Shown: positions 28,062 through 37,332, counted from the stretch's first letter. The stretch is DNA of 64,000 bases from Immundisolibacterales bacterium (GCA_026712715.1 JAPOPW010000002.1:1-64000), one strand, 5' to 3'. Notes: a model not told the origin generated them from the sequence alone. Numbers and translations: made by a program.

Positions 28062-28776
28062 CTTGCTCCGCTGGCGGCGCCTCCGCGCTCTCGATCATCG
28101 CGGCCGCCGCCGCGTCGTCCGCCCGGCCGTTGGGACGTGCCGCCCCGGCCGGCGTCACCGTGCCGGCCGGCGGTTCGCTCACCGCCGCCGACGCGCCGGG
28201 GCCGGCCGCTTCCTCTGCAGATGCAATGTCCACCGGTGCCTCGGACCCGTTCGGGGCGTTCGCCACGGCCCGCGAATCCGGACCGCCCGGCGCGGACGGC
28301 TCGACGGGCTCGGACTCTCCCGTTCCCGGCTCGGGCGCATTCCCGGCCGCGAGCCCCGGGGGCTCCGATCCGGCCCCGGAATCCGTCTCCACGGCCGAAG
28401 CGGGCGGGGCGTCGGCGGTCCCGGCGGGAACTTCCGACCCGGATTCGCCCGACCCGGACTTCAACGACTCGGGCTTCTCCGGTCCCGGCTTCCCGGCGTC
28501 GGACTCGACCGGCTTCGCGACGTCGCCGGCGAAGTCTTCCACCTCCTTGCGGACATCCGAAAGCACGTTGGTGGGCGAGTACTCCTTCGCCGCCTTCCGG
28601 AGCTCTTCCGCCCGCACCTCGCGTTCGATGTCGGCCCGCACCTGACCGACGATCCGCTGCGCCCTGCCGACCCACACGCCCACCGTCCGCACGAGTCCGG
28701 GGAGCCGGCTCGGCCCAACCACGAGCAGCGCGACGACGCCGAGCAGGGCGAGCTCGAGAAACCCGACCTCGAACAT
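28039..28776 (-). CDS. tatB: Twin-arginine translocase subunit TatB
   Basis: 245 residues. The N-terminal membrane helix and hinge MFEVGFLELALLGVVALLVVGP-SRLP with the following amphipathic helix (RTVGVWVGRAQRIVGQVRADIEREV) are diagnostic. After about residue 90 the protein becomes a long low-complexity Pro/Glu/Ser/Ala tail of about 150 residues, longer than most TatB tails. It overlaps the tatC start, indicating coupled translation. Confidence 0.93.
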   Translation of the reverse strand: MFEVGFLELALLGVVALLVVGPSRLPGLVRTVGVWVGRAQRIVGQVRADIEREVRAEELRKAAKEYSPTNVLSDVRKEVEDFAGDVAKPVESDAGKPGPEKPESLKSGSGESGSEVPAGTADAPPASAVETDSGAGSEPPGLAAGNAPEPGTGESEPVEPSAPGGPDSRAVANAPNGSEAPVDIASAEEAAGPGASAAVSEPPAGTVTPAGAARPNGRADDAAAAAMIESAEAPPAEQDERTAAP

Positions 28777-28806
28777 CGGCTCGCCGCCTTCCGGCGCCGA
28801 GGCGGC

Positions 28807-29046
28807 TCAGGCCCGCTCGCGCGGCTTCTCCGCGACCTCCCCGTCGATCACGGTTCCCGCCGCGGTCTGCTCGATCCGGTCCGCGTCCTCCGCCTCGTCC
28901 TTGCCCTCCTTGATCGACGAGCGGAACCCCTTGATCGCGGTGCCGAGGTCCGATCCGAGGGAGCGCAGACGCTTGCCGCCGAACAGCAGCAGGACGATCC
29001 CGAATATGATCAGCAACTGCCAGATACTGATTCCGCCGAGTCCCAT
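28807..29046 (-). CDS. tatA: Twin-arginine translocase subunit TatA
   Basis: 79 residues: a short N-terminus MGLGGISIWQLL, one membrane helix, the FGGKRLRSLGSDLG hinge and amphipathic helix, and an acidic tail. TatA forms the size-adaptable pore component. The order hisIE-tatA-tatB-tatC is common in gamma- and betaproteobacteria. Confidence 0.95.
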   Translation of the reverse strand: MGLGGISIWQLLIIFGIVLLLFGGKRLRSLGSDLGTAIKGFRSSIKEGKDEAEDADRIEQTAAGTVIDGEVAEKPRERA

Positions 29047-29100
29047 TCCGGCCTCCGTGGCGCCCGTGCGCCGTATCGATTGAATGTCGTGCCGCGCCGG

Positions 29101-29841
29101 TCAGTCCGGCCCGGCTCGTGTCGCCTTCTCGGCGAGCCCGGAACGTCCGGCCCGCCGGTCGAGCTCCTGGAGCACATCTTCGGGTCCGAGCCCGAAATTG
29201 GCAAGCATGACCATGGTGTGGTACCAGAGGTCCGCTGTCTCCGCGACGACCCGCGACGGTTCGCCGTCCTTCGCCGCAAGCACCGTTTCGGTCGCTTCCT
29301 CGCCCACCTTCTTGAGGATCGCGTCGAGCCCGCGCGCGTAGAGGCGTGCGGTCCAGGAAGTGCCGGGATCCGCCGACTTGCGCTCCTCCAGTCGCCTCGC
29401 GAGGCTCTCGAGAGCGCCGGACGGCAGGCGCCCGTCCCCCTCCGCCGCCGCGCGAGGGTCCCCGCCCTCCACGGGCTGGAAGAAGCAGCTCCGGCGACCC
29501 GTGTGGCAGGCGCCGCCCCCCACCTGGTCCACCGCGACGAGCAGGGCATCCCCGTCGCAATCGAGCCGGATTCCGCGCACCCGCTGCACGTTGCCCGAGG
29601 TCTCTCCCTTGCGCCAGATCGTCCCCCGCGAGCGCGACCAGAACACGGTGCGTCCCTCCTCCAGGGTGAGCGCGAGACTCTCGCGGCTCATCCATGCGAG
29701 CATGAGCACATCGCCCCGGACCGCGTCCTGGACGATTGCCGGAACCAGTCCGTCCGCATTCCAGCGAACGGAATCCAGCCGGCACGCGCCGGCCGGAGGC
29801 GGGCTCCCTTCGCGTGCGTTGGCGGACACATCCAGGTCCAT
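29101..29841 (-). CDS. hisIE: Bifunctional phosphoribosyl-AMP cyclohydrolase / phosphoribosyl-ATP pyrophosphatase
   Basis: 246 residues. The N-terminal HisI domain ([32 protein letters not shown], zinc ligands in LDCDGDALL and [12 protein letters not shown]) is followed by the HisE helical domain ([35 protein letters not shown]). It performs the second and third steps of histidine synthesis. Many pseudomonads encode hisI and hisE separately upstream of tatA; here they are fused. It lies 54 bases before tatA. Confidence 0.95.
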   Translation of the reverse strand: MDLDVSANAREGSPPPAGACRLDSVRWNADGLVPAIVQDAVRGDVLMLAWMSRESLALTLEEGRTVFWSRSRGTIWRKGETSGNVQRVRGIRLDCDGDALLVAVDQVGGGACHTGRRSCFFQPVEGGDPRAAAEGDGRLPSGALESLARRLEERKSADPGTSWTARLYARGLDAILKKVGEEATETVLAAKDGEPSRVVAETADLWYHTMVMLANFGLGPEDVLQELDRRAGRSGLAEKATRAGPD

Positions 29842-29962
29842 GCTCCGAGGGGCGGGCGATCATACACCCGGCCGGCGACAGGCGCTTGACCGGGCTACCG
29901 GCCGGCCGGAGAATCCCGGCTCCGCAGCTCTACTCGACGGATTGCGACCGGAGTTGAATCTC

Positions 29963-30913
29963 ATGCAGATACGCAAGGTTTGCGTTCTCGGCGGCTCGGG
30001 CTTCGTCGGCCGCAGCATCTGCGCCGAGCTTGCCCGGCGCGGGGTGGCGGTCCGGGTCATGGCCCGGCGACGCGAGCGGGCACGCCACCTGCTCGTGTTC
30101 CCGCGCCTGGAGCTCGTCGAGGGGAGCTGCCACTTCGCACCGGACCTCGCCGGTGCGTTCAACGGCTGCGACGCCGTCATCAACCTGGTCGGTATTCTGC
30201 ATCCGGACGGAGAGTCGACGTTCGAGCGAGTGCACGCGGAGCTGCCGGCCCTCGTCGCACGGGTGTGCCGCGAGCGCGCGGTGCCGCGCCTCGTTCACAT
30301 GAGCTCGCTCGGTGCTTCGCGGGATGCGCCGAGCGAGTATCTCCGGACCAAGGGGAGGGGGGAGGACGCGGCGCATGCGGGAGCCGGAGTCTTCACCACG
30401 AGCTTCCGACCGTCCGTCGTCTTCGGCCCGGGCGACGGGCTCTTCAACCGGTTCGCGGGAATCCTCCGGATCGTTCCGTTCGTCCTTCCCCTCGCGAAGG
30501 CCGATGCCCGGCTGCAGCCGGTTTACGTGGCGGACGTGGCGGCCGCGATGTGCGCTTCGCTCGCCGATCGCGCGACGTTCGCGAAGCGCTACGATCTCGG
30601 CGGCCCCGAAGTGATGACCTTGGCGGGGGTCGTGCGCTACACCGCCGAGGTGCTCGGGCTGCGGCGAATCATCCTTCCACTCGGAGAACGGCTGGGCACC
30701 ATGCAGGCCCGCGTGTTCGAGCGGTTGCCGGGCAAGCTCCTGACCGAGGACAACCTGCGGTCGCTCGGAGTGGACAGCGTGACGGCCCGGAACGGGTTCG
30801 AAGACTTCGGGATCGCGCCGGCGCGCGTGGATTCGATCGTCCCCCGCTATCTCGGCGATCGCGGCCGCCGGGGCCGCAACCAGCGCTTCCAGAGCGCCGC
30901 CCGGCGCGACTGA
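29963..30913 (+). CDS. NAD(P)-binding complex I NDUFA9-like reductase
   Basis: 316 residues of the atypical SDR a5 type. The N-terminus has VCVLGGSGFVGRSICAELARRG (nucleotide binding), AVINLVGIL, MSSLGASRDAPSEYLRTKGRGE (the usual Tyr-x3-Lys is present as YLRTK), FRPSVVFGPGDGLFNRF and QPVYVADVAAAM. NDUFA9-like proteins are complex I accessory subunits or quinone-related reductases; the bacterial function is poorly defined. It is divergent from hisIE. Confidence 0.85.
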   Translation: MQIRKVCVLGGSGFVGRSICAELARRGVAVRVMARRRERARHLLVFPRLELVEGSCHFAPDLAGAFNGCDAVINLVGILHPDGESTFERVHAELPALVARVCRERAVPRLVHMSSLGASRDAPSEYLRTKGRGEDAAHAGAGVFTTSFRPSVVFGPGDGLFNRFAGILRIVPFVLPLAKADARLQPVYVADVAAAMCASLADRATFAKRYDLGGPEVMTLAGVVRYTAEVLGLRRIILPLGERLGTMQARVFERLPGKLLTEDNLRSLGVDSVTARNGFEDFGIAPARVDSIVPRYLGDRGRRGRNQRFQSAARRD

Positions 30914-30945
30914 GCCCGCCCCGGCGCCCGCACGGGCGCACGGTT

Positions 30946-30971
30946 CGGCGGTTCGCCGCCGTCTCCCTTTT
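30946..30971 (+). terminator. Possible intrinsic terminator after the NDUFA9-like gene
   Basis: A six-base-pair stem CGGCGG/CCGCCG with a TTCG loop is followed by TCTCCCTTTT, 32 bases after the stop codon. It lies between convergent genes and could serve the plus strand. The T-run is short. Confidence 0.4.
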
Positions 30972-31054
30972 CCCGCCCTTCGCCGATTCCCGCCACGGTA
31001 CCTTCGACGGCCCGGATCGAGGGACGGCGTCCCGGGTCGCGGAACGACCGGGCG

Positions 31055-31864
31055 TCATCCCCACGGCGCGAGCAGCGCGAAGAGCACCGCCCCGAGCGCA
31101 ATCCGGTACACCGCGAACGGCCAGAGCCCGATTCGGGCGACCAACGCCAGAAACGCGCCGATGCACGCGTAGGCGCCGAACGCGGCCACGATCGCCCCCA
31201 AACCGAACCAGGTCCAGTCGACCGTCCCCGGCGCGGCGGCGAGCTCGACTCCCTTCGCCCCTCCCGCGAGCGCGATGACCGGAACCGCGAGGAGGAAGGA
31301 GAAGCGGGCGGCGGCCCGCGGCGCGAGACCGAGGGCGAGGCCGGCGGTGATGGTGACCCCGGAACGCGAGGCGCCCGGCACGAGGGCGAGGGCCTGGGCG
31401 CACCCGATGAGGACCGCGTCGCGGATGGTGAGGCTCCCTTCGCGGCGGGTTCGCGCCCCCCATCGGTCGGCGGCGAGCAGGAGCAGGGCGAACACCAGGT
31501 TCGCGATCGCGATGACAATCGGTGAGCGAAGGTGCAGCTCGACCGCCTCGCCGGCGAGGAGTCCGGCCGCTCCGACCGGTATCGTTCCGGCGATCACCAG
31601 CCAGGCCATGCGGCTCTCCGGGGCGAAGGGGCGCCCGCGCCACACCGAAGGGCACCACCCGCGCACGAGCGTCGCGAGGTCGCGGCGAAGGTACGCAACC
31701 ACCGCGGCGAGGGATCCGACATGGACCGCGACGTCGAACGCGAGGCCCTGGTCCGGCCAGCCGAGCAGCGCGGGAACGAGGATCAGGTGGGCCGAGCTCG
31801 AGATGGGCAGGAACTCGGTGAGCCCCTGGACGAGGGCGAGGACGATTGCGTGGACGGGTTCCAT
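31055..31864 (-). CDS. uppP: Undecaprenyl-diphosphatase
   Basis: 269 residues, an integral membrane enzyme recycling undecaprenyl diphosphate to the monophosphate lipid carrier for peptidoglycan and surface polymers (BacA/UppP family). VQGLTEFLPISSSAHLIL contains the conserved Glu-rich motif, and PGASRSGVTI is the second catalytic signature. Eight hydrophobic segments are visible. It follows the methyltransferase gene on the same strand with 29 bases between. Confidence 0.96.
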   Translation of the reverse strand: MEPVHAIVLALVQGLTEFLPISSSAHLILVPALLGWPDQGLAFDVAVHVGSLAAVVAYLRRDLATLVRGWCPSVWRGRPFAPESRMAWLVIAGTIPVGAAGLLAGEAVELHLRSPIVIAIANLVFALLLLAADRWGARTRREGSLTIRDAVLIGCAQALALVPGASRSGVTITAGLALGLAPRAAARFSFLLAVPVIALAGGAKGVELAAAPGTVDWTWFGLGAIVAAFGAYACIGAFLALVARIGLWPFAVYRIALGAVLFALLAPWG

Positions 31865-31893
31865 GATGGCCTCCGGCAGCGCGTGCCCCGCAA

Positions 31894-33120
31894 TCAGAGC
31901 CGGTCGTCGAGCCGGCGTCCGCTGAACCCCGCGAATCCGTCGGCCGCCCTCTCGCCGAGGCCTCGGCCGAGTCCGAGGACCCGGATCCGCTCGCCCATCT
32001 CACCGGGCAGGGTGAGCTGGCGAACCGCGTGCGCGTTCGCCGCACGTCGAACCGCGACGCTCCTGCCGGTGGCCGGTTCGTCCTCGTCCGGTCCGTTCTC
32101 GGCGAGAAAATCGGTCACCCCGCACCCGATGAGAAACCAGGCCTGGGTGGTGAACCCCACACGGTCCATTCCGGCCGCATCGCCGGCCCGCGCGAGGGCG
32201 CTGAAGTCCACGCTCGCGGTGATGTCCTGGAGGGCGGGGAGGACGAGGGGATCGTCGTGCCAGCGGTGCCGGTAGTGGCACCCGAGGGTGCCCTGTCCGC
32301 GGTCCGGGTGATAGTACTCCGCTTCCCCATAGCCGTAATCGAACACGAGGAGGAGCCCCCGGCGAAGGGGGAACGTGATCGCGTCGAGCCATCCCGGGAG
32401 AGACGGACACCACTCCGACTCGTAGCCGGCCGGTCCGAGCGGACGGCCGAGCCGTCTCTCCACGGCGCGGACATGGTCGCGGAGGGCGGACCGCGCCGGC
32501 CGCGGCACCCATCGGAATCCGCCGGCATCGAGGCCGACGTGCAGCGATTCCACCCGCTCCGGGGTGAGCCGGAAGCGCTCGACCGGCAACGCGTCGGCGA
32601 CTTCATTCGCGAACACGACTCCGTCGACGGGTTCTTCCGGAATCGCGTCCAGCCACTCCACGCCGAGGGTTCCGAGGCGCCGCCGCTGCCGATCCCGGAG
32701 GTCGGGGCTCGTCTCCAGGATCCGGTAGCGGCGCGGGTTCGCGCCACGGCGCGAGAGCTCCGTGAGGCAGCTCTCGGCGAAGGCGCCGGTCCCGCCTCCG
32801 AGCTCGAGGATCTCGCCTCCACCAAGGAGTTCCAGGACCGATTCGACCTGCCGGGCGACGCTGCGCCCGAACAGGGGCGAGATTTCGGGGGCGGTGACGA
32901 AGTCGCCCTCCGGTCCGAACTTCGCGGAACCCGCCGTGTAGTATCCGAGCCCCGGAGCGTTGAGACACAGCTCCATGTAGTCGGAGAAGGGAATGGGTCC
33001 CTGCGCCTCGATACGGCCGCGAATGTGGTGCGCCGTCCGCCGGCCGTGGGCGACCGCCTCCGGGGAGGGATGGGGAAGCCCGGCCGGCCGGAACGGATCG
33101 AACACCACAGCGTCCGTCAT
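31894..33120 (-). CDS. MidA/NDUFAF7-family SAM-dependent methyltransferase
   Basis: 408 residues. IPFSDYMELCLNAPGLGYYTAG and FGPEGDFVTAPEISPLFG open the DUF185/MidA family, ILELGGGTGAFAE is the SAM-binding loop, VFANEVADALPV and LLVFDYGYGEAEYYHPDR are further signatures. The mitochondrial homologue methylates an arginine of a complex I subunit; bacterial targets are not established. Interestingly, an NDUFA9-like gene lies 2 kb away. Confidence 0.9.
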   Translation of the reverse strand: MTDAVVFDPFRPAGLPHPSPEAVAHGRRTAHHIRGRIEAQGPIPFSDYMELCLNAPGLGYYTAGSAKFGPEGDFVTAPEISPLFGRSVARQVESVLELLGGGEILELGGGTGAFAESCLTELSRRGANPRRYRILETSPDLRDRQRRRLGTLGVEWLDAIPEEPVDGVVFANEVADALPVERFRLTPERVESLHVGLDAGGFRWVPRPARSALRDHVRAVERRLGRPLGPAGYESEWCPSLPGWLDAITFPLRRGLLLVFDYGYGEAEYYHPDRGQGTLGCHYRHRWHDDPLVLPALQDITASVDFSALARAGDAAGMDRVGFTTQAWFLIGCGVTDFLAENGPDEDEPATGRSVAVRRAANAHAVRQLTLPGEMGERIRVLGLGRGLGERAADGFAGFSGRRLDDRL

Positions 33121-33155
33121 CCGCCGGCCTCGCCGGCGCCGCTCCCGGGGCCACG

Positions 33156-33884
33156 ATGGCTGAGCGGGTCGCCCTCGTGACGGGAGCCGCGCGCCGCGTG
33201 GGGGCGCGGATCGTCCGCGAGCTGCACGCGGCCGGCATGTCGGTGGCGATTCACTTCCATCGTTCGCGCCGGGACGCCGAGACCCTTCGCGAAGAGCTCG
33301 AGGACGCCCGGCCGGGGACCGCGATGACGGTGGCCGCGGACCTCGTCGAGCCGGGCGGGCCCGCGTCCGTGGTGGCGGCGGCCGGCGAGCGTTGGGGACG
33401 GCTCGACGTCCTGGTCAACAACGCCTCCACCTTCTATCCGACCCCGGTCGGCGAGGCGACGGAATCCGAGTGGAACGACCTCCTCGGCTCCAATCTCGCC
33501 GCGCCGTTCTTCCTCGCGCAGGCCGCCACGCCCCTGCTACGCGCCGTTCGCGGGTCCATCGTGAACATCGCCGACGTGTACGGCCATCGTCCCCTTGCCG
33601 GCCATCCGATCTACTCCGCCGCGAAGGCGGGTCTCGTCATGCTCACCCGCTCTCTTGCGCTCGAGCTCGGTCCGGAGGTCCGGGTCAACTCGATCTCGCC
33701 GGGGGCGGTCCTGTGGCCGGAAAACGACGAGCCGGACCGGCGGAGGATCATCGCCGAGATCGCCCTCGGGCGTTCGGGAGATCCGGGGGACGTCGCCCGG
33801 GCGGTGCTCTTCCTGGTGCGCGACGCGACGTACGTCACCGGGCAGGACCTCGCGGTGGACGGAGGACGCCTGGTCTCCGGCTGA
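33156..33884 (+). CDS. Pteridine reductase-like short-chain dehydrogenase
   Basis: 242 residues. The cofactor motif is TGAARRVGARI, the Arg-containing form typical of pteridine reductases and FolM. VLVNNASTFYPTPVGE, the catalytic Tyr-x3-Lys YSAAKAGLVML, and ISPGAVLWPE are characteristic. Such enzymes reduce dihydrofolate or pterins with NADPH. A folate role fits the nearby folB, though the two are convergent and separated by a NUDIX gene. Confidence 0.9.
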   Translation: MAERVALVTGAARRVGARIVRELHAAGMSVAIHFHRSRRDAETLREELEDARPGTAMTVAADLVEPGGPASVVAAAGERWGRLDVLVNNASTFYPTPVGEATESEWNDLLGSNLAAPFFLAQAATPLLRAVRGSIVNIADVYGHRPLAGHPIYSAAKAGLVMLTRSLALELGPEVRVNSISPGAVLWPENDEPDRRRIIAEIALGRSGDPGDVARAVLFLVRDATYVTGQDLAVDGGRLVSG

Positions 33885-34012
33885 ACGCCGCACCGCCCTC
33901 CCTTCCGGCTCCCGTGATGCGACCGCTCGGGTCCGCCACCCGATCGAACCGGGCCGGGCAGCCCGGCGCCCGGCGGACGCCCTCCTGCGACCGGCCCCGG
34001 GCGGCGCGGCCC

Positions 34013-34588
34013 TCAATCCGACCGTACGGTGAAACGCGGCCACTCCCGGCTGCCGGGGTTGCGGACGATGTCGCCGGTGTGAGTCCGGAACCGGCCGGCC
34101 CTGCGGTCCGCGAACCACAGCTCGAGGGTCTTGTGCACCACCGGAAACGCGAGCTCGCCCCAGGGGATCTCGTCCTCGGCGAAGAGCTGCACGTCGAGGC
34201 TCTCCTCGCCCGGGTGAAAGTCGGGGTCGAGCAGGCGCGCCCGGTAGTAGACGTGAACCTGGTCGATGTGCGGGATGCTGAAGAGGGTGTAGAGGCTTCC
34301 GAGCGACAGGTTCGCATTCGCTTCCTCGCGCGCCTCCCGGGAAGCCCCTTCCTCCATCGTCTCGCCGCACTCGAGAAAGCCGGCCGGCAAGGTCCAGTAC
34401 CCGTGGCGGGGCTCGATCGCGCGCAGGCAAAGCAGCAGCCTTCCGTCCCACTCGGGGATCGTCCCGACCACCGACTTGGGATTCTGGTAGTGGATGCTCC
34501 CGCAATCGCCGCACACGTGGCGGCGCCGGTTGTCGCCCGCCGGCACCTCGAAAGCGACGCGCGCGCCGCAGGCCGAGCAGAACTTCAC
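34013..34588 (-). CDS. NUDIX hydrolase with N-terminal zinc ribbon
   Basis: 191 residues from a GTG that overlaps the folB stop (GTGA). The N-terminus has two Cys pairs, FCSACGA and CGDCGSIHYQNPKSVVG, the zinc ribbon seen in NudC-like proteins. The Nudix box is GFLECGETMEEGASREAREE, with the usual final Gly replaced by Asn. It probably hydrolyses a nucleoside diphosphate linked to another moiety. Overlap with folB could mean a role in folate precursor processing, but this is inference. Confidence 0.88.
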   Translation of the reverse strand: MKFCSACGARVAFEVPAGDNRRRHVCGDCGSIHYQNPKSVVGTIPEWDGRLLLCLRAIEPRHGYWTLPAGFLECGETMEEGASREAREEANANLSLGSLYTLFSIPHIDQVHVYYRARLLDPDFHPGEESLDVQLFAEDEIPWGELAFPVVHKTLELWFADRRAGRFRTHTGDIVRNPGSREWPRFTVRSD

Positions 34589-34944
34589 TTGGCGCGTTCA
34601 CCCCGTTCGACGATCACGCCAACGTCCGTCGCCCCCCGGATCGCATATCGCTTGTTGAGGCGAAGGCGCACCCACGGCACGGCGAACTCCTCGCGCACGA
34701 GCGCGGCCACCCGATCGGCCAGCGTCTCCACGAGCCGGAACTCCGAGCCCGATACGAAGTCGATGATGCGCTTGGTGATCGCCTTGTAGTCGAGGGCGTC
34801 CTCGATCCGATCGGAGGCGGCGGCGCGCGCGGCGTCGGTCGCCATCTCGATGTCCAGGGTGACCGTCTGCCGGATCCGGCGCTCCCATTCGTAGATCCCG
34901 ATCGTCGTCTCGATGCGAAGATCGTTGAGAAAGATGATATCCAC
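34585..34944 (-). CDS. folB: Dihydroneopterin aldolase
   Basis: 119 residues from a GTG at 34944, chosen because DIIFLNDLRIETTIGIYEWERR matches the family N-terminus. It cleaves dihydroneopterin in folate synthesis. Catalytic features: Glu in YEWERRIRQTV, the ALDYKAITKRI segment with Tyr, FRLVETLADRVA and the Lys of RLNKRYAIRGA. It overlaps the NUDIX gene start. In pseudomonads folB neighbours plsY and tsaD, as here. Confidence 0.93.
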   Translation of the reverse strand: MDIIFLNDLRIETTIGIYEWERRIRQTVTLDIEMATDAARAAASDRIEDALDYKAITKRIIDFVSGSEFRLVETLADRVAALVREEFAVPWVRLRLNKRYAIRGATDVGVIVERGERAK

Positions 34945-35354
34945 CGGGACCGACCAGCAGGGGGAAACGGAGTCTAGCCCATTCTCCGAGCGGTCGCAGC
35001 CGGCGCGAATACGCCGGTGCCGGGCAGTGGAGGGGCTCGCCCCGGACCGTGCGGCGGCCGCCCGAAGAGCGGGTCGGGGCACCGGCGTGGACGCCGCTGC
35101 GGGACGCGCGGGGCCGGGTCGGCGCGCGGTTGCTAACATCCGTCTGCCAACGCCCGAGGACGCCGCCCATCGCCGTCACCGCCCCCAGCCCGACCGGATA
35201 CCCCGGAGCCGCCGGCGCTCGCAATGCCCGGCCGGCGCGCGCCGGCGACCTCGTTTCACGCCGGCCCGGACCTTCACACCGGCGCGCGGGCGCCGCGGGA
35301 GGCGCTCCGCCCCGCCTCTCCCGTCCGCACCCGCTGCGCCTGCGAGACCGCCAC
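34945..35354. other. Intergenic stretch without a recognised gene
   Basis: About 410 bases between the folB start and the 56-bp repeat array. The open frames found here on both strands are Arg/Pro/Ala-rich products of high GC and match no family I know. The divergent promoters for folB and plsY must lie here or in the repeats, but no convincing -10 element stands out. Confidence 0.6.
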
Positions 35355-35634
35355 GTGCTCGTGAATGGGCTTTCCCTCGCTTCCGGCGTCCGCGTCCACC
35401 GGGCGCCCCGATGGTCGTGATCAAGCTTTCCATTGCTCCCGGCGTCCGCGTCCACCGGGCGCCCCGATGGTCGTGATCAAGCTTTCCATTGCTCCCGGCG
35501 TTCGCGTCCACCGGGCGCCCCGATGGTCGTGATCAAGCTTCCCATTGCTCCCGGCGCTCGCGGCTGGTGGGCACTTCGATGGTCTTAGTCAAGCTTCCCC
35601 TTGCTTCCGGCGCTCGCGCCTACCGTGCACTCCG
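35355..35634 (+). repeat. Five tandem 56-bp units ending at the plsY start codon
   Basis: Units begin at 35355, 35411, 35467, 35523 and 35579. The second and third units are almost identical (one base differs); the first and last two are more diverged. Units two to four begin ATGGTCGTGATCAAGC, the fifth begins ATGGTCTTAGTCAAGC, and the plsY gene itself begins ATGGTCGTAGTTGCGC at 35635, exactly in register. So the array looks like amplified copies of the plsY 5' end. Because 56 is not a multiple of three, each middle copy can encode only a 21-residue peptide (MVVIKLSIAPGVRVHRAPRWS) whose stop lies just inside the next unit. Confidence 0.95.
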
Positions 35635-36228
35635 ATGGTCGTAGTTGCGCTCTTCGTCGCCGCCGGCTACCTCCTCGGCTCCATCTCGACGGCGGTCCTC
35701 GTCTCGCGGGCCCTCGGCACCGAGGACCCTCGCGCCGGCGGGTCCGGAAATCCGGGAGCCACCAACGTTCTGCGCCTGTCCGGACGGATGCCCGCAGCGC
35801 TCACCCTCGCGGGCGACGTGCTGAAGGGCCTCGTCCCGGTGCTCGCGGCCCGGACCGCCGAGCTTCCGCCCGGAGAAATTGCCCTGGTGGGCCTCGCCGC
35901 CTTCCTCGGCCATGTCTACCCGGTGTTCTTCGCCTTCAAGGGTGGCAAGGGGGTTGCCACCGCGCTCGGGGCCCTGCTCGGGGTGGAGCCGCTCCTCGCG
36001 GCGGCGGTCCTCGCCACCTGGCTCGTGGCGGTCGGCATCACTCGCTACTCTTCGCTTGCCGCGCTCGCCGCGTCCGTGCTCGCGCCCGCCTACGCCTTCG
36101 CGCTCTCCGGAGACTCACGCGTGGTGGGCGCGGTCGCGGTCATGACGGTGCTACTCGTCTGGCGGCACCGCGGCAACATCCGCCGCCTCCTCGCCGGCGA
36201 GGAGGGACGCATCGGGCGCGCGAAGTGA
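35635..36228 (+). CDS. plsY: Acyl-phosphate:glycerol-3-phosphate acyltransferase
   Basis: 197 residues, a normal PlsY length. This membrane enzyme acylates glycerol 3-phosphate from acyl-phosphate, the first step of phospholipid synthesis. [31 protein letters not shown], and [19 protein letters not shown] are the three conserved loops. It has no obvious ribosome site; the start is the last ATG of the 56-bp repeat array. Its final 78 bases overlap the end of tsaD on the other strand. Confidence 0.93.
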   Translation: MVVVALFVAAGYLLGSISTAVLVSRALGTEDPRAGGSGNPGATNVLRLSGRMPAALTLAGDVLKGLVPVLAARTAELPPGEIALVGLAAFLGHVYPVFFAFKGGKGVATALGALLGVEPLLAAAVLATWLVAVGITRYSSLAALAASVLAPAYAFALSGDSRVVGAVAVMTVLLVWRHRGNIRRLLAGEEGRIGRAK

Positions 36229-37215
36229 GTCGAGGGGCCAGCGCGCGCGCGCGCCGAACGCGGGTGGCTGGCGTTCGCCGGCCCGCAGGCGCAGGTACCC
36301 CGCGAACGCGACCATCGCGCCGTTGTCCGTGCACAGCTCCGGACGCGGGTAGAAGACGCGCGCATCGAGGCGACGGACGAGCCGCTCGCGCAGGCGCCGG
36401 TTCGCCCCCACGCCGCCCGAGACCACCAGGCGGTCGAAACCGGTCTCACGGAGCGCGCGGCGGCACTTGATGTACAAGGTGTCGACCACCGCTTCCTCGA
36501 ACGCCCGGGCGACGTCGGCGGCAAGGGCCGGACCGGGCGGCTCGTCCCGAAACGTCCGCAGTGCATGAGTCTTGAGCCCGCTGAAGCTGAAGTCGAGTCC
36601 CGGACGGTCGGTCATGGGTCGTGGGAACCGGAAACGGTCGGGGTCGCCGTCCCGGGCGAGGGCGGCAAGCGCCGGCCCCCCCGGATAACCGAGCCCGAGG
36701 AGCTTCGCGGTCTTGTCGAACGCCTCGCCGGCCGCATCGTCGAGCGATTCGCCGATGATCCGGTACTCCCCGGGGGCGCGCACGGCCACGAGCTGGGTAT
36801 GGCCGCCGGAAACCAGCAGGGCGAGGAACGGAAACTCGGGGACCGGTGCTTCGAGAAGCGGCGCGAGCAGGTGGGCCTCGAGATGATGCACCGCCACCGC
36901 GGGGACTCCCCAGCCCCAGGCGAGGCTCCTCCCCACCGCAGCCCCCACGAGAAGCGCCCCGATGAGCCCCGGACCTCCGGTATACGCCACTCCGTCGATG
37001 TCGGACGCCCTCCGCCCGGCTTCCGCGAGGGCCTCGCGAACCAGGGGCAGGACCCGGCGGATGTGATCCCGGGCCGCAATCTCGGGGACCACGCCGCCGT
37101 ACTCCGCGTGCAGGTCGACCTGACTGTGCAGGCGGTTCGCCACGAGTCCGAGGCAGCCGTCGTAGAGGGCCACCCCGGTCTCGTCGCACGAGGATTCGAT
37201 GCCGAGCACCAGCAC
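36151..37215 (-). CDS. tsaD: tRNA N6-adenosine threonylcarbamoyltransferase
   Basis: 354 residues. TsaD transfers the threonylcarbamoyl group to A37 of ANN-decoding tRNAs, with TsaB and TsaE. The N-terminus is [18 protein letters not shown], the metal site [13 protein letters not shown], and [33 protein letters not shown] and [14 protein letters not shown] are signatures. It is divergent from rpsU, the standard arrangement, and convergent with plsY, overlapping it by 78 bases. Confidence 0.96.
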   Translation of the reverse strand: MLVLGIESSCDETGVALYDGCLGLVANRLHSQVDLHAEYGGVVPEIAARDHIRRVLPLVREALAEAGRRASDIDGVAYTGGPGLIGALLVGAAVGRSLAWGWGVPAVAVHHLEAHLLAPLLEAPVPEFPFLALLVSGGHTQLVAVRAPGEYRIIGESLDDAAGEAFDKTAKLLGLGYPGGPALAALARDGDPDRFRFPRPMTDRPGLDFSFSGLKTHALRTFRDEPPGPALAADVARAFEEAVVDTLYIKCRRALRETGFDRLVVSGGVGANRRLRERLVRRLDARVFYPRPELCTDNGAMVAFAGYLRLRAGERQPPAFGARARWPLDSLRAPDASLLAGEEAADVAAVPPDE

Positions 37216-37266
37216 GGTACGGACCGCCGGACAGTGAGTGATTGGAGATGGCGATTATGCGCCACT

Positions 37267-37295
37267 TTGCGCACCGGCCCGGTGAGCGGTATCAT
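37267..37295 (+). promoter_or_regulatory. Sigma70 promoter of the rpsU-dnaG-rpoD operon
   Basis: TTGCGC at 37267-37272, a 17-base spacer and TATCAT at 37290-37295. It is 37 bases upstream of rpsU and 50 bases from the divergent tsaD start. Confidence 0.75.
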
Positions 37296-37332
37296 GCGCG
37301 GCCCGTCACGGTGGCCGACCAAGGGAGCCCAC

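Noticed and set aside
34945..35410. Small genes between folB and plsY
   Set aside because: Frames here depend on the repeat register and have no domain, ribosome site or plausible composition.
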